Shown here: positions 52,994-54,984 of the stretch, one piece after another | Numbering within the stretch: position 1 is the first letter of the stretch | Layout of the letters: each line of letters begins with the position of its first letter | NCBI GenBank assembly: GCA_051884915.1 | Contig: JBJEWF010000063.1 | Location: 1 to 54,984, forward strand | Source of the DNA: RUG572 sp051884915 | Lineage (GTDB): Bacteria > Verrucomicrobiota > Kiritimatiellia > RFP12 > UBA1067 | Reading direction: 5' to 3' | DNA: 54,984 nucleotides | Position numbers and translations under genes: made by a program | The notes under the pieces: generated by a model | Databases searched by the model: none | What the model saw: only the letters and a program-made list of their open reading frames with translations | Told to the model about the DNA's origin: nothing

Positions 52994-53387
52994 GCGAAAG
53001 CTGGTGCTGCGCGATCGCGCCTTGAGGCGGAAGTTGGCGGCCCGCGTGACGCCGGGTCTTCCCGTCGACGCCGATGCCATCGAGTTGCGCCGTCCGATTC
53101 CCCTGCTGGGCTCGACGATGCCGGCGCTGATCGACGAGTTGCTTGTCGAGAAAAGCCCGTTTTTCGATGCCGTCTGCTCGCGCTGGAGCGAACTTTTCCC
53201 GGAACTGGCGGCCCGGCCGGGCCGCTTTGAGGATGGCAGGCTGTTTCTGTACGTGCGCTCTTCTGGGCAGGTCTTCGGTCTGCGCTCGAAGCTGGCCAGA
53301 ATCAAGAAGACGCTCGCCGGACTTTCGGAAGCGCCGCCGCGTTTCACGATCCATCTTGAAATCCATGCGGAGCCCCAAAAGGCCTGA
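52986..53387 (+). CDS. hypothetical protein, possibly DUF721/DciA-like
   Basis: This is a 133-residue protein. The C-terminal half, FFDAVCSRWSELFPELAARPG then FEDGRLFLYVRSSGQVFGLRSKLARIKKTLAGL, resembles the DUF721/DciA pattern (W..i.p.....P..F.dG.L.v.v.sS....L). DciA-type proteins help load the replicative helicase. The match is weak. It overlaps the ACP-like gene by 8 nt, so it is co-translated. Confidence 0.55.
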   Translation: MVERKLVLRDRALRRKLAARVTPGLPVDADAIELRRPIPLLGSTMPALIDELLVEKSPFFDAVCSRWSELFPELAARPGRFEDGRLFLYVRSSGQVFGLRSKLARIKKTLAGLSEAPPRFTIHLEIHAEPQKA

Positions 53388-53405
53388 AGATAAGGAGAAG
53401 GTCGA

Positions 53406-54984
53406 ATGAAGATCCTGAATGTGATGGCGGTGGCGATGGTGCCGTTCGTGGTTTGCGCGCGGACGAAGCGGGGGAACGACCTGCCGGAGGTCGTCCGGCC
53501 TGAAATCGCGCGGGCCGCGGTGCGCGTGGCGGCCTTGCCGCATCCGCGGCTGTTCGGCGACGCGGCGCGATTCGAGTCGATGAAGATGCGTCTGGCGATG
53601 GACGAATGGCTGCGGATGGGCGCCGAACACGTCCGCGACCTGGCGGACGGAATGGCGGGAACGGAATCTCCGAAGCGCGTCAAGGAGGGGCGCCGTCTGC
53701 TTGGCGTGTGCCGCAAGGCGCTCTACCGGATCAACACGCTGGCGATGGCCTATCGCCTGTACGGCAGAAAGGAACACCTGGACCAGGCGGTCGCGGACCT
53801 GCGGGCGGTCTGTGCCTTTGAGGACTGGAATCCCTCGCACTTCCTCGACGTGGCCGAGATGTCGTTGGCCGTGGCGACGGGCTACGACTGGCTCTACCAG
53901 GATCTGGACCCCGCCGTCCGGGAGGAGATCGCCACGGGCTTGCGGCGGCACGGATTGGACGCGGGACGGTTGCCGGAGTGGTGGATCCGGTCCGGGAACA
54001 ACTGGGGCCAGGTCTGCCATGCCGGCATCCTGTCGGCCGCATTGGCGTTGGCGGAACCTGCGCAAGCGGATGACACGGGACGGTTTATCCAGCGGTGCGT
54101 CGATTTCCTCCCCTGTTCGATGAAGGCGCTGGCGCCGAACGGGAATTATCCGGAAGGGCCGGGCTACTGGTCGTATGGCGTCGATTTCAACGTGGTCGCG
54201 ATGACGCTTCTGGAAGAGACGGTCGGCAGCGCTTTCGGCCTGATGGACCAGCCGGGTTTCCGGGAAACGGCCGAATATCCCGATCTGGTCACGGGACCGA
54301 GCGGCATGACGTTCAACTACGCCGACGGTGGCTCGGGCCGTGGCTCGTGCTACGCGCTGTGGTGGTTTGCCCGGCGCCTCAAGCGTCCCGACCTGCTCGC
54401 GTATTGCGAACTGGAGGCCTACCGGAAAGTCTGCACGGACGTTCAGGTGCGGAAGGGGAAACGTCGCCCGCGCCACACGGGAGACCGTCTGTTCGCCTAT
54501 TCGCTCTTCTGCGTCGAGACGCCGCCCCCAGACCTGGTGACGAAGGCGCCGCTCGTGTGGAATGCGGGCGGGCCCGTGCCAATTGTCATCCAGCGTTCAA
54601 GCTGGGACAGGGCGAAAATGACGTTCGTCGGGCTCAAAGGCGGTTCGCCGTCGAGCAATCACGGTCACATGGATGCCGGCTCGTTTGTGCTGGAGGCCAA
54701 GGGCGTTCGCTGGGCTGTCGACTTGGGCGCGGAGAACTACAACAAGATCGAGCAGCTGGGCATGAACTTGTGGTCGGCGGCCCAGGATTCCGACCGCTGG
54801 AAGATCTTTCGCCTGAATGCGGCCTCCCACAACATCTTGACGATTGACGGTTGCAACCAGCGGGCGAAGGGGTTCGGCCGGTTTCTGGACGTGGCCGCTT
54901 CGGCATCGGGCAGTTCGGCAACGGTGGATCTGTCCGACCTCTACACGAACGCGACGACAGTCGTGCGCACGGGAAGCATGACGA
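53406..54984 (+). CDS. heparinase II/III-like protein (3' end outside window)
   Basis: Open reading frame of 526 codons that runs past the end of the window. The N-terminus has a hydrophobic stretch (MKILNVMAVAMVPFVVCA), probably a signal sequence. An alpha/alpha-barrel follows, with INTLAMAYRLYGRKEHLDQA, TGYDWLYQDLDPAVREEIA and NNWGQVCHAGILSAALAL. The start of the beta-sandwich heparinase_II_III region has SNHGHMDAGSFVLEAKGVRW and AVDLGAENYN. It probably cleaves or binds an acidic polysaccharide such as uronate-containing glycans. AAGGAGAAGG precedes the ATG. Confidence 0.82.
   Translation, partial: MKILNVMAVAMVPFVVCARTKRGNDLPEVVRPEIARAAVRVAALPHPRLFGDAARFESMKMRLAMDEWLRMGAEHVRDLADGMAGTESPKRVKEGRRLLGVCRKALYRINTLAMAYRLYGRKEHLDQAVADLRAVCAFEDWNPSHFLDVAEMSLAVATGYDWLYQDLDPAVREEIATGLRRHGLDAGRLPEWWIRSGNNWGQVCHAGILSAALALAEPAQADDTGRFIQRCVDFLPCSMKALAPNGNYPEGPGYWSYGVDFNVVAMTLLEETVGSAFGLMDQPGFRETAEYPDLVTGPSGMTFNYADGGSGRGSCYALWWFARRLKRPDLLAYCELEAYRKVCTDVQVRKGKRRPRHTGDRLFAYSLFCVETPPPDLVTKAPLVWNAGGPVPIVIQRSSWDRAKMTFVGLKGGSPSSNHGHMDAGSFVLEAKGVRWAVDLGAENYNKIEQLGMNLWSAAQDSDRWKIFRLNAASHNILTIDGCNQRAKGFGRFLDVAASASGSSATVDLSDLYTNATTVVRTGSMT

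Overview
This is a gene-dense, GC-rich chromosomal segment with strong G/C preference at third codon positions and many stop/start overlaps. It is mostly housekeeping and cell-envelope genes with a few lineage-specific blocks. I see no phage, transposase, CRISPR or rRNA. The gene content suggests an anaerobic member of the PVC group (Kiritimatiellota, Lentisphaerota or Verrucomicrobiota), probably fermentative. The reasons are an [FeFe]-hydrogenase maturase (HydG), a two-domain siroheme decarboxylase, V-type ATPase subunits D-I-K with a Na+-type rotor signature, a Tat-exported Gfo/Idh/MocA oxidoreductase, a heparinase-like lyase, and a run of seven class III-prepilin-like proteins plus a giant GspK-like protein resembling the Verru_Chthon cassette. 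The phylum assignment is inference.

Layout. 0-6 kb: hydG coupled to an orphan histidine kinase, then two secreted trypsin-like proteases facing away from each other across a 1.06-kb array of about 35 palindromic GGGGACTGTCCCC units. 6-14.2 kb: a small membrane protein, nadC, a Gfo/Idh/MocA protein, an unknown membrane protein, a CgeB-like glycosyltransferase and two tandem MsbA-like ABC exporters. 14.3-23.6 kb: GspF-like protein, seven pseudopilins and a 1022-residue GspK-like protein, all on the + strand. 23.6-28.2 kb: a hypothetical protein and proC (+), then a leftward four-gene operon of TPR-like protein, alkaline-phosphatase-superfamily enzyme, a histidine kinase lacking its ATPase domain, and an OmpR-type regulator. 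28.3-35.8 kb: hom, fusA, a coiled-coil exported protein, an AI-2E-type permease and a DEAD-box helicase. 35.8-38.6 kb: BamD-like and LptE-like proteins coupled to a siroheme decarboxylase, then tRNA-Ser(GCU). 38.7-44.9 kb: parE, a lipoprotein lipase and parC in one overlapping unit, then rpmI-rplT. 45-48.2 kb: V-ATPase D-I-K and folK. 48.3-51.8 kb: two recently duplicated parvulin-type exported proteins and recO. 51.8-55 kb: a promoter with a candidate small RNA or peptide, a HAD phosphatase, an ACP-like protein, a possible DUF721 protein and a heparinase-like gene cut by the window end.

A shared promoter signal runs through the window: an extended -10 close to TTGTGnTATAAT. At several genes (folK, recO, the HAD phosphatase, the small membrane protein at 6080 and a 29-codon ORF ahead of a protease) the start codon lies only 7-10 nt after the -10 hexamer. 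This predicts leaderless transcripts. Other genes have conventional leaders with AGGAG-type ribosome binding sites.

The most interesting items are the transcribed palindrome array, the leaderless-gene pattern, the histidine kinase without ATPase, the HydG with an altered auxiliary-cluster motif, the apparently permuted parvulins, the lipase inserted between topoisomerase IV subunits, the expanded pseudopilin cassette and the structured intergenic RNA candidate near 52.0 kb.
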